Assembly: GCA_024704765.1 (NCBI GenBank)
Contig: JAKMXF010000301.1
Location: 155,807 to 219,806 of the forward strand
Source: Oopsacas minuta
Lineage: Eukaryota > Porifera > Hexactinellida > Lyssacinosida > Leucopsacidae
Reading direction: 5' to 3'
Length of the DNA stretch: 64,000 nucleotides
The notes below the pieces were generated by a model, which saw only the letters and a program-made list of their open reading frames with translations, ran no database searches and was not told the origin of the DNA. Of this stretch, positions 45,881-57,356 are shown in pieces. Both the position numbers and the translations under genes were made by a program. How positions within the stretch are numbered: position 1 is the first letter of the stretch; each line of letters begins with the position of its first letter.

Positions 45881-46245
45881 CCAAAGTTATAGTAGTGACC
45901 ATGGATGACATTTTTCTGCTAATAATCGCTTATAATGTTATGGCCTTTCATCTTGCAAACATATTGTATAGCCCGACTTCCAATACCCTGATAATACATT
46001 TTGATATGATGTATCCAAGGATTATTGTACAGTCATCAATAATACCATATATAGTCATTTTCAAGATTGCATCATAATTTTCAGCGATGTCATATCATGT
46101 ATTATTATCGGTGAACGGGAAGTCGGGTTTATATCTTATGTTTGGAAGATTATCGACCATAAAAATATATGTGGTCAGGCTATAGTTGAATATTACTAGA
46201 AATGTGTCATTTATGGTCACTACAATAACTCTGGAACCAGAGAAC
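45881..46245. repeat. Foldback MITE (~365 bp)
   Basis: Arms begin CTGGTTCCAAAGTTAT and end (complement) CTCTGGTTCCAGAGTTAT; both contain GTAGTGACCAT and TGACA. ORFs inside are reflections of the palindrome. A solo arm lies at 16690-16735. Confidence 0.8.
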
Positions 46246-46744
46246 TTTATTATGGCAATTTTTGGACATATTGTATGAAAGTCTCTATGGATAATTTGAT
46301 AGAGCTTGAAAAATGGCGTATTATTACAACATCTTCCCAGTTTGGCCAATCAAATAAAGTAATTTCGATCTGGGACTTGTCGGATGTCATAGCTTGAATT
46401 AATATTAATCATAGCCTACTAAACATAAGGCCATTTTTACTGAGCCAAATGCGCTTGGACAAGGATAAGATGAAGTCATTTTCTTATACACCCATAACAC
46501 AACTCAACAAGATTTCTCATCAGAGATCACATACATTTATCTTAGCATACTTTTGAATGTTGAACTCGAATCTGCAATGAGAATTTCTCTAGCACGTCTA
46601 GTTATTCTGAATCCAAGATCCATTTATCAATAGTATAGTATTACCTAGTTACTAAATTGCTATATGAGCATACCTATTTTGATTCAATTATCTGGAATAT
46701 AAATGATTTTACTTATTTGAATTCAAGCAAATCAAATTATAAAC

Positions 46745-48409
46745 ATGCATCGTAATTGTAGAACTCATCCCGACAATTTCTGTTACGTTTGTGGTCTTTT
46801 TTACGTAAAATCACAAAGACGACCAATCACAAATCAATTAAAGAACATATACAAATTGTACTTCGAATGTCCACTTGGTGACCAAGACAAGTCGTGGGCA
46901 CCACATGTTATATGCACTTCTTGTTCAAGTGGACTACGTGATTGGTTGAACAAAAGGAAAGTTTCAATGCCATTTGCAATACCCATGGTCTGGAGGGAAC
47001 AGAAAAATCACCTTGATGATTGTTACTTTTGCCTTATCGACATTACAGGATTCTCAGCCAAGAATAAGCACGCTCTTGTTTACCCAGACTTGGATTCTGC
47101 TCGCAGGCCAATTCCACACGACATCTCATTACCAATCCCAATTCCCAAACCACAGCAAATTAAAATCAGGTCTGATATGGTGGAAGATGTTCATGCAGAT
47201 TCTACAGATGCTAATTATGTCCCGGAAGATGAATTACTAGAGCCACAAACATTTACACAGGGAGAATTGAATGACCTGGTCAGGGATCTAGACTTATCTA
47301 AAGACAAAGCTGAACTCCTTGCATCCAGGCTCAAACAGAAAAACCTACTCGACAAAGATGTCCTGGTATCCCACTATCGCAAGTGAAATTTCGATCTCGC
47401 TCAATACTACACCACTGATGGTCCACTGTGCTATTGTAATGATATCGAAGGACTCTATGCAAACCTATTACAAGAAGATTCTTCCTCTGATTGGCGCCTT
47501 TTCATCGATTCGTCAAAACGCAGTTTGAAAGTTGTTCTGGTGCATAACAGAAATCTAAAGCTTGGCGTTCCAATTGCTCACTCCGTCTATCTCAAAGAAA
47601 CCTTCGTCAATTTGCAGGAAGTTTTGGAGGCAATACAGTATAGAACACATATATGGAATATCTGCGGTGATCTTAAGATAATCGGGCTATTGATGGGCTT
47701 ACAACAAGGTTTTACAAAGTATTGTTGTTTCCTATGTCTATGAGACAGCCGAGCAACTGGTGAAGATTATAAAAATTGTGATTGGCCGAAGAGAACCTAT
47801 GAAGTGGAGAAAACCAATTTACAGCATTCGCCATTGGTAGATCCAAACAAATTTTTCTTACCCCCACTTCATATTAAACTTGGATTAATGAAAACATTCG
47901 GTAAAACAATGGGCAAAACAAATTCAGCAGGATTTCTGCATTTGGTAGGCAAATTTCCGAAACTAAACGAGGCAAAGTTAAAAGAGGGAGTATTTGTAGG
48001 ACCACAAATCAGACAAGTATTCAGGGATCCAGATTTCGAGAAAATATTATCCGAATTAGAAAAGAGTGCTTGGAATTCTTTCAAATGGGTTTGTGAAAAC
48101 TTTTTGGGCAACAAGAAGTCGTCCAACTACGGAGAAGGAGTGGAAACCTTGCTTAACGCATACGAGAAGATGAGCTTTCGCATGTCGCTAAAACTTCACT
48201 TCTTGCACTCTCACCTTGATTTTTTCCCTGAGAACCTTGGTGCTGTAAGTGATGAACAGGGTGAGAGATTCCACCAAGACATACAAGAGATGGAAACCCG
48301 ATACCAAGGTTTCTGGAATGAGGGCATGATGTCCGATTACTATTGGAGCCTCTTCAGAGATAATCCCAACAAGATATATAAAAGGAAGTCGTACTCTCAA
48401 CACTTTTAA
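46745..48409 (+). pseudogene. Uncharacterised Cys-rich transposase family, copy 1
   Basis: One continuous frame of 554 codons before the final stop, interrupted only by TGA at 47384-47386 (YRK*NFDL, family Arg) and TGA at 47741-47743 (FLCL*DSRA, family Trp). N-terminal zinc-like pairs (FCYVCG, CTSC, CYFC) frame the hallmark GDQDKSWAPH and PFAIPMVWRE. Downstream are WRLFIDSSKRSLKVVL, ICGDLKIIGLLMGLQ, LPPLHIKLGLMK, the HSHLDFFPENLG block and VSDEQGERFHQD. The D of FIDSS, D of CGDLK and E of DEQGE are plausible DDE residues, but that is inference. The same family as 57357-59077. I recall such proteins as unannotated in arachnids and cnidarians. Termini were not found. Confidence 0.75.
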
Positions 48410-48951
48410 TTTAGTTAGCTACCTTTATACTCCTAGATGGATATGTATTTCCCCTTAGTTTGTGAGTAGTTGATACATGCATGAATGTGAATAATTATAT
48501 GTAAGAGCTAGGATAATAACTGATATTATCTTGGCATTAATCTAAAACATCGAAACGTTGATTTATTTCATGGCTATCATGTAAGAAGACAAAAAGACAG
48601 CCACTACCATAAAATAACAGGAAAAATTTAGGAAATACATAAAATCGTTGACTTGTAGATGGAAAGAAAACTGGACGTGCTGGAGAGAATCTGAAAGCAG
48701 ATTTGAATTCAGCGTAAAAACTAGCTTAGAATATGTCAATCTAATACTTGATGAGAAAATGAAGTTAAATTTTGTTGACCTGTGTAATCTAAATATATAT
48801 TTTTTGAATAAAACTGATATTGTAGTCAGGTTTATCAATAATTTCCTGAGATTTGTATTGTGAATTAATGTTATTCTAAATTCAATTTCTAATCATTTTA
48901 ACATACTTTGCTTTTATAATATTAGCTCATTGTTTATAATTTCTTTGACAC
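48410..48951. other. No gene recognised
   Basis: AT-rich spacer between the transposase-family copy and the THAP/P-element. Overlapping short ORFs on both strands look random. Confidence 0.5.
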
Positions 48952-51900
48952 ATGCATAACTCTTGTTCTGCTCCCAGATGTACTACTTGATACTACAATG
49001 ATCATAATGGTGGTGCAGTGTTTCACATTCCTTCTGGCCCGCAAGATATCATCCATAAGTGGAAACGATTTCTGCATAGAGATGGTAAGTATTTCTTTAG
49101 AACTTGGACATAAATTAAATTGATATTTCTACGATTTAGGCTTAATTTGTCATTACCTAAAAGTGTAATTATATGATAGATCTTCACACGATGAAAAACA
49201 TTTTGTTTGTGCTAGCACTTTGATTCTGATGATATAGTTTGTACGCAAATTTATCTTGACATTGATGATCAAACGAAGATACGATCAATAAAGGCTACTC
49301 TGAAGAAAGGTGCAATACCTAAATATCTTCCTGGTTATCCTGATCATCTTAATGATCTCACCATTAAATATTCAAGGTTTGATAGAGACAAAAAGAAACG
49401 TGATTTACAGATCCAAGTATGCCAAGTTGTGCCAAATATTTAAGTTGTAGTCTCACATGTTTTATGGTATTGTACTATATAGGCAATTAAACAGAGCGTT
49501 GATGTATTTGAAAAAGTGCAGAGAAAATTCACTGTCTCTAATTTAGATGACATAAACACTAAATCACATGACATAATGATCCCCCAAAAATGGGTTGTTT
49601 GGAATATGGGTGATGTAATTAGTATCGTCCATCCAACAACAAATAGTGGAGCTATATCTGTACAAGATAGTTTCACTATTGACAAATTTCTTCAAGTGAG
49701 ATGTTACCATTATGAAATATTAGTGAATCTATCAATCAAATCTATGTGTGATATGCGTCAAATCTCTACATTGATTGATGAATTGCCTAATTACACTGAG
49801 TATAATGCAGTTGATATTGGTAAGACATATTCCCCATCCACTCTACAGTTTATAAACATTGTTTCGAACATTACCTAACTCTTACAATCTATTTAGAGCT
49901 TTCACATTGCATTTCTTCCATGAAACAAGCTATTTCCTTGCTGGAACAAGTATTCGATCAGACTGGTAGGCTTCATAATACCGTTAAAGGACAAAAGTAT
50001 TTGACCACTTGCCGTATTTATACTAAATATATCAAACTAAAATCGAATTACTCTGATGTATTAAAAAACTATTAGTTATAAAGCAGAGAAATTGCGTGAA
50101 CAAGATTTATTTATGCAGATTGACGGATATGGATGTATAAGAATATAACAAAATATTTGCATTCTGAAATAGTCGAATACTTTTGTCTTTTAACTGTATA
50201 TAAGATATAAATTCATGTGAGTACAATTACAAGTTAAATTATGGTTCTAGGTACCTACAAGTTCCCCAACCTATTTTCCCAGCTCTATTTTATTTTGTGC
50301 CAGCTAGAAAACTCTACTGTAAAGAAAATACGTCGCCGGTATAATATGGTTACAATGATATTATCTTTAAAGTGTCATTTATCATCTTCTGCTTGTTACA
50401 GACAACTTCGCAATATGGATTGTGTTTCTCTGCCTCACGAATAATCATTATTTCGGTTATATTCTGACTTTGGCCTTGACACGGATTTCTTGACTTATCT
50501 CGGAGCAGAAACAACCGAATTTAAACAGTATGAACGTCATGTTTGCCTTAACATTGATGAGATTCATGTGAAATCTTGCATTAGTTATAAAGGTTCGTTG
50601 TTGTATTATTTCAATTCATGAAGTCATTTTATATATTTTGTGTTTATAGGAGGAAGTTTATTGATACTGCTGAATGTTCAAAATCAGATGAGATGGAAGC
50701 AGCCAAAACTCTTTTATGCTTTATGGTTACCAGCTTGTATAAGAAATGGTCTAGTGTTGTGCGTTTGTTCCCACTAACTAATCCTAAAGCAACAGATTTA
50801 CTTCCAATTACTCAGCGGATAATTTGTGATATCGAAAAGTCTGGATTAATTGTAGATGCGATTGTCTCAGATAACTATCCTTTGAATGTGAATCTTCAAG
50901 TTACTTGGGAATAACACAGATCTTCTACCCTGTGTCCCTCATCCCAATAGTAGTGGACGCTCTCTTTATTTAGTTTTTGATTTTGTACACATCATCAAGT
51001 CTATTAGGAATATTTGGGTCAATCAAAAAGATGATGACTGTACATTCTTTTATCCAAACTTTGAAGATATTTCCAATTCTACTCACCCAGTACGATTGTC
51101 AAAAACATATTTTCAGGTATTTTAATTATTAAGATACTTCATCTACACTTTTTACTTCATTTAGCATTTGAGGCTACTATTCAAATTAGACCAATTTTCT
51201 GTTGCAAAACTAGCACTAAAGCTAAATTACAAATCATGCTGGCCATCTGTCCTAGATAAACAGAATGTTAAGCTTGCACTTCGGATAGTTGATTACGCTA
51301 ATGTAGCTGCCTTGACCTTACGGTAATCGAAAGATTATATTCAAAGCTATCGGACTGGTATAACTTCGATTTGTCAAGTCTGGAAGCTTTTCAATGTCAA
51401 CACTCCTTGGAAGGGCGTTCGTCTCAATGATTGAGATTCTCTACCACTTGTGCAGGATGATCACAGGTTTAATTTTACATCTATAACAGTTCGTTGGCTA
51501 GAGTACTGGAAAAGCTTACCATTTACACGAGGAAAACTAACAGCTCAGACCTTGCTAGCTTTCGCCATTCAAGCGTTGCTCTACCAAAACTTTTAGAATA
51601 TTTGACTGGAGGATGTGGATTCTCTTATATATTGTCATCTTTGATACAAATTGATCCAATTGAACACCATTTTGGATTATATAGACAGGTGTCAGGATCG
51701 AACTATAATGTTTCTGTATGTCAAGTACTAGAAAGTGAAAGGCTACTACTATAACTGTCCAATATTCTCAAGTTATCTCATAGGAAAGATTATAACCGTA
51801 AAGATAGAGGCTCCTTTATAGAATTTATCAGTACATTTCAAATCCAGGATAACGATATTGATCTTCGTTGTACAACTAGTTGTGGTGATAGGAGGATGCT

Positions 51901-52480
51901 AATCACTTTGCATGTGTTCTCTCTTTGAAGATTTTCCCCCCGAATTCTGAAACAAGACAAGCTCTAGCTTTCGTCGGAGGGTATGCAGCTTTTTCTTTGA
52001 TAAGGAAATTAACTAAAAACTTCAGAATTGTGTACAAAATGTTACTCTCTGCTAACTGAGGATAAGTCTATAGAGATAGGAGATCTAAATATTAATTTTC
52101 GCTAATCAATTCCTAGATCGTGGCGGATTTAAATGGCCATCTAAACAAGTTCTTAATTCTGTTTTACAATCTGGAAAGTGATTACAATATTGAACTTTCG
52201 CCAATTCTCAATGATTTTCTACGATCGGATTCAAGATCAATATTGGTGCAGCTAACTCTTCTTAAACTTGATAGTGAGGAGTTTGAAGAGTGTTTCGATT
52301 GCTGTACAGAAGGAAAAGGCTTATTCCATTCACTTTTGACAACAGTAGCCAATTGTTTACTTAACAATAAGGTCAAAAATCCAAATATCCCCACTACCTA
52401 TTCCAAAGAAATCAAAGGAAATATCTCAAATTTTCTTCTAAATAATTTAATTGTATTCATCATTATATTTATAGTGTAAT
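48952..52480 (+). pseudogene. THAP/P-element-type transposase, multi-exon, decayed
   Basis: THAP finger: MHNSCSAPRCTT, an in-frame TGA at 48988-48990, then VFHIPSGP and HKWKRFLHRD to a GTAAGT donor at 49085. The next exon starts after CTAG with HFDSDDIVCTQIYLD, completing the C2CH finger, and has LKKGAIPKYLP. Later blocks: ISLLEQVFDQTG; SSACYRQLRNMDCVSLPHE; HVCLNIDEIHVKSCISYK (candidate first D); FDFVHIIKSIRNIWVN; and SSLIQIDPIEHHFGLYRQVSG near 51640, the conserved 'QD..E..F..IR' region of P transposases. The C-terminal part is at 52120-52479. Stops occur in several blocks, and introns appear to separate others. TIRs were not identified. Confidence 0.75.
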
Positions 52481-52618
52481 ATTTTATACTTGTATTTGTA
52501 CTAGGAAGCAATTAAATACCCATACTGCTATATTTATGATAATAATACTAAAATAAGAAGAAGAATATAGTAATTTGTAATGATATAAATGTGTTGTAGT
52601 CTAGAAGGGGGCGCTGCT

Positions 52619-53089
52619 TTAGTTCGAATTTTAAGGTTGTCATTAGTTAGAATCAATTTTTAGTCTATTGTAACAAGTTAGAATCAATTTTCAGTCTATT
52701 GTAACAAGTTCGAATCGAATTCAGGCTCTTGTCACAAGTCAGAATCTACTTTCCGAGATATCGCATGGCAAAACGAGGCCCGGCAAAAACTTTTTATTTT
52801 AGTAATTATAAACCCGTACCATTGGGAGTGGACTGGGGATTTAGTTCACTACCTTATGGATCTGGGAGTTTTCATTTGTATTCGTTATTAAGCTACCTAG
52901 GGGCGGGGATGTGGACTTCATAGTAATTTCGTGTTTGGATGGACTTTTGTTGGACTAATTATTAGTAAATTCTGCAGAATGGTGGACCATGATTTTTTGT
53001 TTTAAAACTTGTGACAGCAGTCGGGAAATCGATTCTAACTTGTTACAATTCAGAACATTCTAACTAATCACAACCTCAAAATTCGAACC
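52619..53089. repeat. Foldback MITE (~470 bp)
   Basis: The left arm (from 52621, AGTTCGAATTTTAAGGTTGT) and right arm (ending 53089, complement GGTTCGAATTTTGAGGTTGT) are inverted copies over about 65 bp. Inside the left arm TTGTAACAAGTT-AGAATC is repeated in tandem three times. The enclosed ORF (52729-52923) has no motif. Confidence 0.8.
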
Positions 53090-53139
53090 AATGCATGCAC
53101 CTCGCCTAGAAAAAGTCGACTAGATCTTATCCCTGGTAA

Positions 53140-53245
53140 AATTAGTGAAATGGCCTTATGTTTAGTAGGCTATGTATTAACCAACAATGATACATTTATT
53201 CGTGCCTAAATGTACCAATTTTGTATTATCGTGAATACTATTGTT
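53140..53245. repeat. Fragment of the 37-38 kb foldback family
   Basis: ATACATTTATTCGTGCC and TGTACCAATTTTGTATTAT correspond to words in the right arm at 38180-38215 and in 38440-38480. TATGTTTAGTAGGCTATG also matches, as complement, a stretch near 46410. Confidence 0.6.
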
Positions 53246-53344
53246 GCCGATCATATTTTTGGACTTCAAATAATACATGGTTTCGAATAATTGTAAGGCC
53301 CTATATGACGATGGTAGCGATCTATACCATTAAAACGCAAATAA

Positions 53345-53475
53345 TCTATGTATATGTTGCAGTGTAAATGCGAGTTTGGTGTGATTGCAATCACACCAAC
53401 TATCTAGTGTACTTGCAATCACACTGGTGTACTCGCAATCACACCAACCTATTGGTGTAAGTGCGAGCTTTAAAT
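53345..53475. repeat. Array of GCAATCACACC palindromic motifs
   Basis: A perfect 24-bp palindrome at 53376-53399 (core GGTGTGATTGCAATCACACC) is followed by further half-copies: TTGCAATCACACTGG, TCGCAATCACACC and TTGGTGTAAGTGCGAG. A related copy lies near 44930. It is probably compressed ends of a small TIR element. Confidence 0.75.
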
Positions 53476-53900
53476 AGAATCAATATATGTATATTGCGTA
53501 TTCATTGTCTTCCGTAGCTCATTTTATGGAATAAAAGTCACTGTGGATGACATCATTGACATGGCTAGTTTGATGTTTATCAAACACAGTTTACGCACGT
53601 AGAGATGATGATTTCCCCATTTCTATTTTTGATACATTCTTAATAGTATCTTGTTTCAATAACAAACTCCATTAGCTGGGCAACGCATCAGTTATTGTGG
53701 AATAGTAACTCAATTTTCTATGAAGCATGTTATTGTAATTCGGAGATGTTGTATAGGAATGTGATATTATGTCAACTACCAAAATAATTATATATTTTAA
53801 ACCTAAATTAGTGTATATCAAATTATTTCATATAAATTTAAGTCATACAAAGCTTTAAAAATACACTTACACTTCATGAAGTAAATGAAATATTTCTAGA

Positions 53901-55270
53901 TAGCCATCGAAATAAGGCCTCAATATTAGATGGTAAAATGTATACTATATTTACTGGTCGCGGTGGCGCTGCTTGTCAGTGTTGCTTCGCAGGTCAAACT
54001 GATGTGTCAGACCCTGATGTTGTAATAGCAGGCTTTCCGCTTAATTGCACATTGCAAGCGATCAAAGATACAGTCGTAGAGCTAACTTCTGATGGAAAGG
54101 AGCATACAGCTTATCCTTCCAGACAACGAGCTGGAATCACTCATGAACCTGCAAGTTCAATTGAAGTCTTTCCTAAGCATCCTTACACTCATACTTACGT
54201 ATACTTTATTGGTTTCTGAAAATATTTTCCTGGATAGCAACGGGAAGATGTAGCTGGGCTGATTATGAAATTGTTAGGAACAGCCATAAACTGATTACAC
54301 AATGGATTAAAGAAGTTACGAATATTCAGTTTGACCAACATGGAGGAAGTAGGAATACTAGCACTGGTAATTTATCCGTTAATTATTTTCTGATGATCTC
54401 TCTTTTAAAACAGCGCTCTCCTTATACCTCAAGAAGTTGAAAGTCTTAAATTTTTGCATAGTAATATTTCTGCCCTTCTTCCAGGTTTGGGCTTTAACCC
54501 TGGATAAGTATATAGGTTCAGCCCCGCCTAAAACCCGGTTTAACTACGGTTAATCAAACTATGGAAGTTTCTCCTTTTCGAAACTCAATTTTAATATTAC
54601 TTTATCCATATAATAATTTGGGAAAGAATGATTTAGTTCGCACTAGATAACGTCTGGTTTAAAGTCAATTGTACGATTGCAGATCATTTTTAATGAAGGC
54701 TTAAAATATTTTCTGTGTTTACAATTTAATCAATTTATTGTTTTGAAATCCTAAATTAGAGTCTCTACCACAGTTTAGGTAGTTGATCCAATTATATGAG
54801 GTTTAGCATAGTGTAATAACCAATTTTAACCATAATATAGGGTTTAACATAGTTTAACACACTAAATGATGTTTAAACCGGGGGGTGAGTTAAACTAGCC
54901 AGCCCTGTTTTCTTCGTGTAGCAATTTCCTCTCAGAACATCCATGTTGGTAACTTCAAGACACTATGCGAAGAAAATCTTTTTCTGTTAGATCATTACCC
55001 CCTGGGTCTCAATAACTCTCACAGTACATAAATTTCTATCACATACCTATCAATGTATTGAACTGAATGATAATCGTTGCCTTAAGAAATTCTCTGAAGA
55101 AGGTTTGGAGCAGGCATACGCAGGTTTAGCTTGTATCTATGGCGAAAATCAGATTTTCTTTCAGAAGAGAAAGATATTCTCCCGAATATACGTATTAGGA
55201 GGGCCAGTACTCAATGAGAAGTTTCATAAGTGTCTCAAATGTTAGAAATGTGGAGAGTTGGGACATCAAT
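53901..55270 (+). pseudogene. RAG1-like transposase remnant, copy 2
   Basis: Starts after a TTTCTAG acceptor-like sequence. SILDGKMYTIFTG (second catalytic D, 53929-53931) is followed by GRGGAACQCCFAG, the counterpart of GAGGASCHLCTAT in copy 1, and by IAGFPLN, matching SGFPINR. Further on are IATGRCSWADYEIVRNSH, GGSRNTSTGN, and after an inserted MITE CLKKFSEEGLEQAYAGLA with the catalytic E (55108-55110). A Cys-rich tail CLKC*KCGELGHQ contains an in-frame TAG. The first D region was not found. Strand is opposite to copy 1 and divergence is high, so it is an independent, older insertion. Confidence 0.75.
54484..54908. repeat. MITE inserted in RAG1-like copy 2
   Basis: Inverted words AACCCGGTTTAA (left) and TTTAAACCGGGG (right), with ends around CCAGGTTTGGGC or CAGCCCCGCC and CCAGCCCTG. 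Exact ends are unclear. It separates the GGSRNTSTGN region from the FSEEGLEQ region. Confidence 0.6.
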
Positions 55271-56569
55271 GAGGTTGTAAAGCGGAATAAACTGTGAAAG
55301 TTCAGATATTGATCGTATGTCAAATACTTGCTAGAAGTCAGTGATAATGATTAAACAACTGTGGTGAAACATTATGATCAGTTAGCTTGTATTTTGTGAG
55401 TCATGTAAATAATAGTTAAGCATTAAAACAGACAAATTTCTTCGTCCTTTTGGCAGTGGGTTATTCGCTTCCAGTAGAGGAAATTTTCATAATACCATCT
55501 TGTCAATATTTATATTGAAAAGATTCCAAATATGTAGGTGTATCTAAATCTACAATTGCTTTTTATCTGAATCAATTTACATGAGTGTTGTACTATCTCA
55601 TAGTCTCACCAAATTATGTTAATTTTTGAGCCTTTTGGTATCATATTTTTTGTCAGCCAACTTAAATTCTTACAAATATTATTTCATCCTTCAAAATACT
55701 ATCAAACTTATACTGGTTGGAGTTCTAATGTTACTTTTACAACTCAAACCCAATTTCCTTTAAATATAATTATTTTCTATACTTAAATTCTGTGATGATA
55801 CAGCAGTACTATGGGTTATATAATATGATAATGCAACTTATTTTGTTGTGGACAAAAGTTTCTCTCAATTTCTCGCACTATTTAGGAAATCTTTCGGGGC
55901 TGAACACGAATTGACCAAGTTTATGTTATCGCTCTGGGCCGGTTCATCGTTCTGGACTGATCCATCGGTCTGTACCCGTCCGGACCATCCAGAAAATATA
56001 ATGATGGTCCGGTCCGGTCCTGTCGATGAATTTCCTGGATCACCTGCAAACACTGGGTTAAATTCAATCTAAAAATAAAGAAAAGGAGCGCGATTGGAGC
56101 TTCATTTATCCTGCAGCGGGAGCTCTGTTGATATGATATTAAATTTTGGGCCAGTCCTGTGAAACCAGTTAACTTGTGATATTTGATCCTGCTCATCTAT
56201 CACCACTTCAAAAACAAACTCAAAAAACACCTATTGAGCAATCTTATATGATAACTTGTTAATATCTTCTTTCTTTCCCCTATTTTGGTCATTGACGCCA
56301 TTATATTCACTCTGTAATAGTCACGATTATGCACTGATTCTGGATTATTATTAGTATTCTGGCTTCATTGCAAGATCTATTTATAAAATTATACTCTTGA
56401 ATGGTATAAATTTTTCGCTGTTAATTGCATATTATTTATTTCTTAATTTGGAAAAAATTGCACACATTTTGACCTGTGGATGGTATGTTATTGCATACAT
56501 AACTTTATGACCTCAGTATTCTGGACAAGAATTAGCAAGAGGACGGCACCATTAAAGACCTATACCTTC
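55271..56569. other. No gene recognised; GC-richer repeat at 55930-56040
   Basis: Mostly AT-rich. A patch with GGTCCGGTCCGGTCC and inverted GGACC/GGTCC words at 55930-56040 opens both strands and resembles 36330. ORFs there are palindrome reflections. Confidence 0.5.
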
Positions 56570-57013
56570 TGCCTTACCAGGGTTCTCGCCATGATTATGT
56601 AATAGGGGGATGCACCGTACACACTCTGTGTACAATACGCGTTAAAATACACCCTTAAGGAATAAAGAAGTATATTGCCCGTTTTTTGGGTGAATATATA
56701 ACATCGAATTACTAGGCTATTATACGGTGTTACGGGATAATTCTACTAGAAAAGACCTTTCTTAATTATTGTAGTGCGACTGTTTTAGATTACACTGCTC
56801 AACAATTTTTTTTTCATTTTTTGTTGCATGAGATTTTTCAATTGATTCTATATAATTTTGGGATGCTGATTTCAAATCTGCAATCAGTTTCTTTCTGCAT
56901 GCTCTAGTTTTCATGCAATCGACAATTTAAATTTTTTCGTTTGTGGTACTTATTTAGTACATAAATCTGATCTCCACCAAATACTTTTTATCTATCAAGC
57001 CATTTTTCTTAGA

Positions 57014-57178
57014 TTGTAGCTGTTACTATGATATAGTAATGGCTTCAATCTATTGAAAACAAAATCACCACTCTATTGTTCTCTGAAAACATGACACTAT
57101 TAGCGAAGTGTCAAAATTTAAATAAATCAAAAATCATCATGTTGATTTTTTTGAAATGATTTAATTCAAACAACCCTA
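57014..57178 (+). repeat. Terminal fragment of the 17.5-kb hAT family
   Basis: About 165 bp matching 19458-19624 (TTACTATGAT, AGTAATGGCTTCAATCTATT, CATGACACTATTAGCGAAG), ending CAACCCTAA where the hAT terminus should be. It lies between the left TIR of the CACTG element and its ORF, a further nesting level. No left hAT end is present. Confidence 0.85.
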
Positions 57179-57356
57179 AGTGATTGTAGTGAAGTATCGT
57201 GGATAGATGCAGCAGAATAGGCATTTAAGCTGTATTTTTCCGCTCGTCTGCTGGTAGCCTTAATTAGAACCAAGGTTTTGTTATTCAGTTTGTTTGTGTT
57301 AAGTTACATAGATATCAACAGACTTTCTTTCGATTCTTAACTCTTCAGATTTGATC

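Noticed and set aside
45808-46349. ORFs 45808-46077 (+) and 46095-46349 (-) as genes
   Set aside because: They are inverted images of each other within a foldback MITE (shared SKVIVVTMDD and SRVIVVTIND).
55848-56196. Overlapping ORFs on both strands around 55.85-56.2 kb
   Set aside because: They read through a GGTCC/GGACC-rich inverted repeat and mirror each other; no motif is present.
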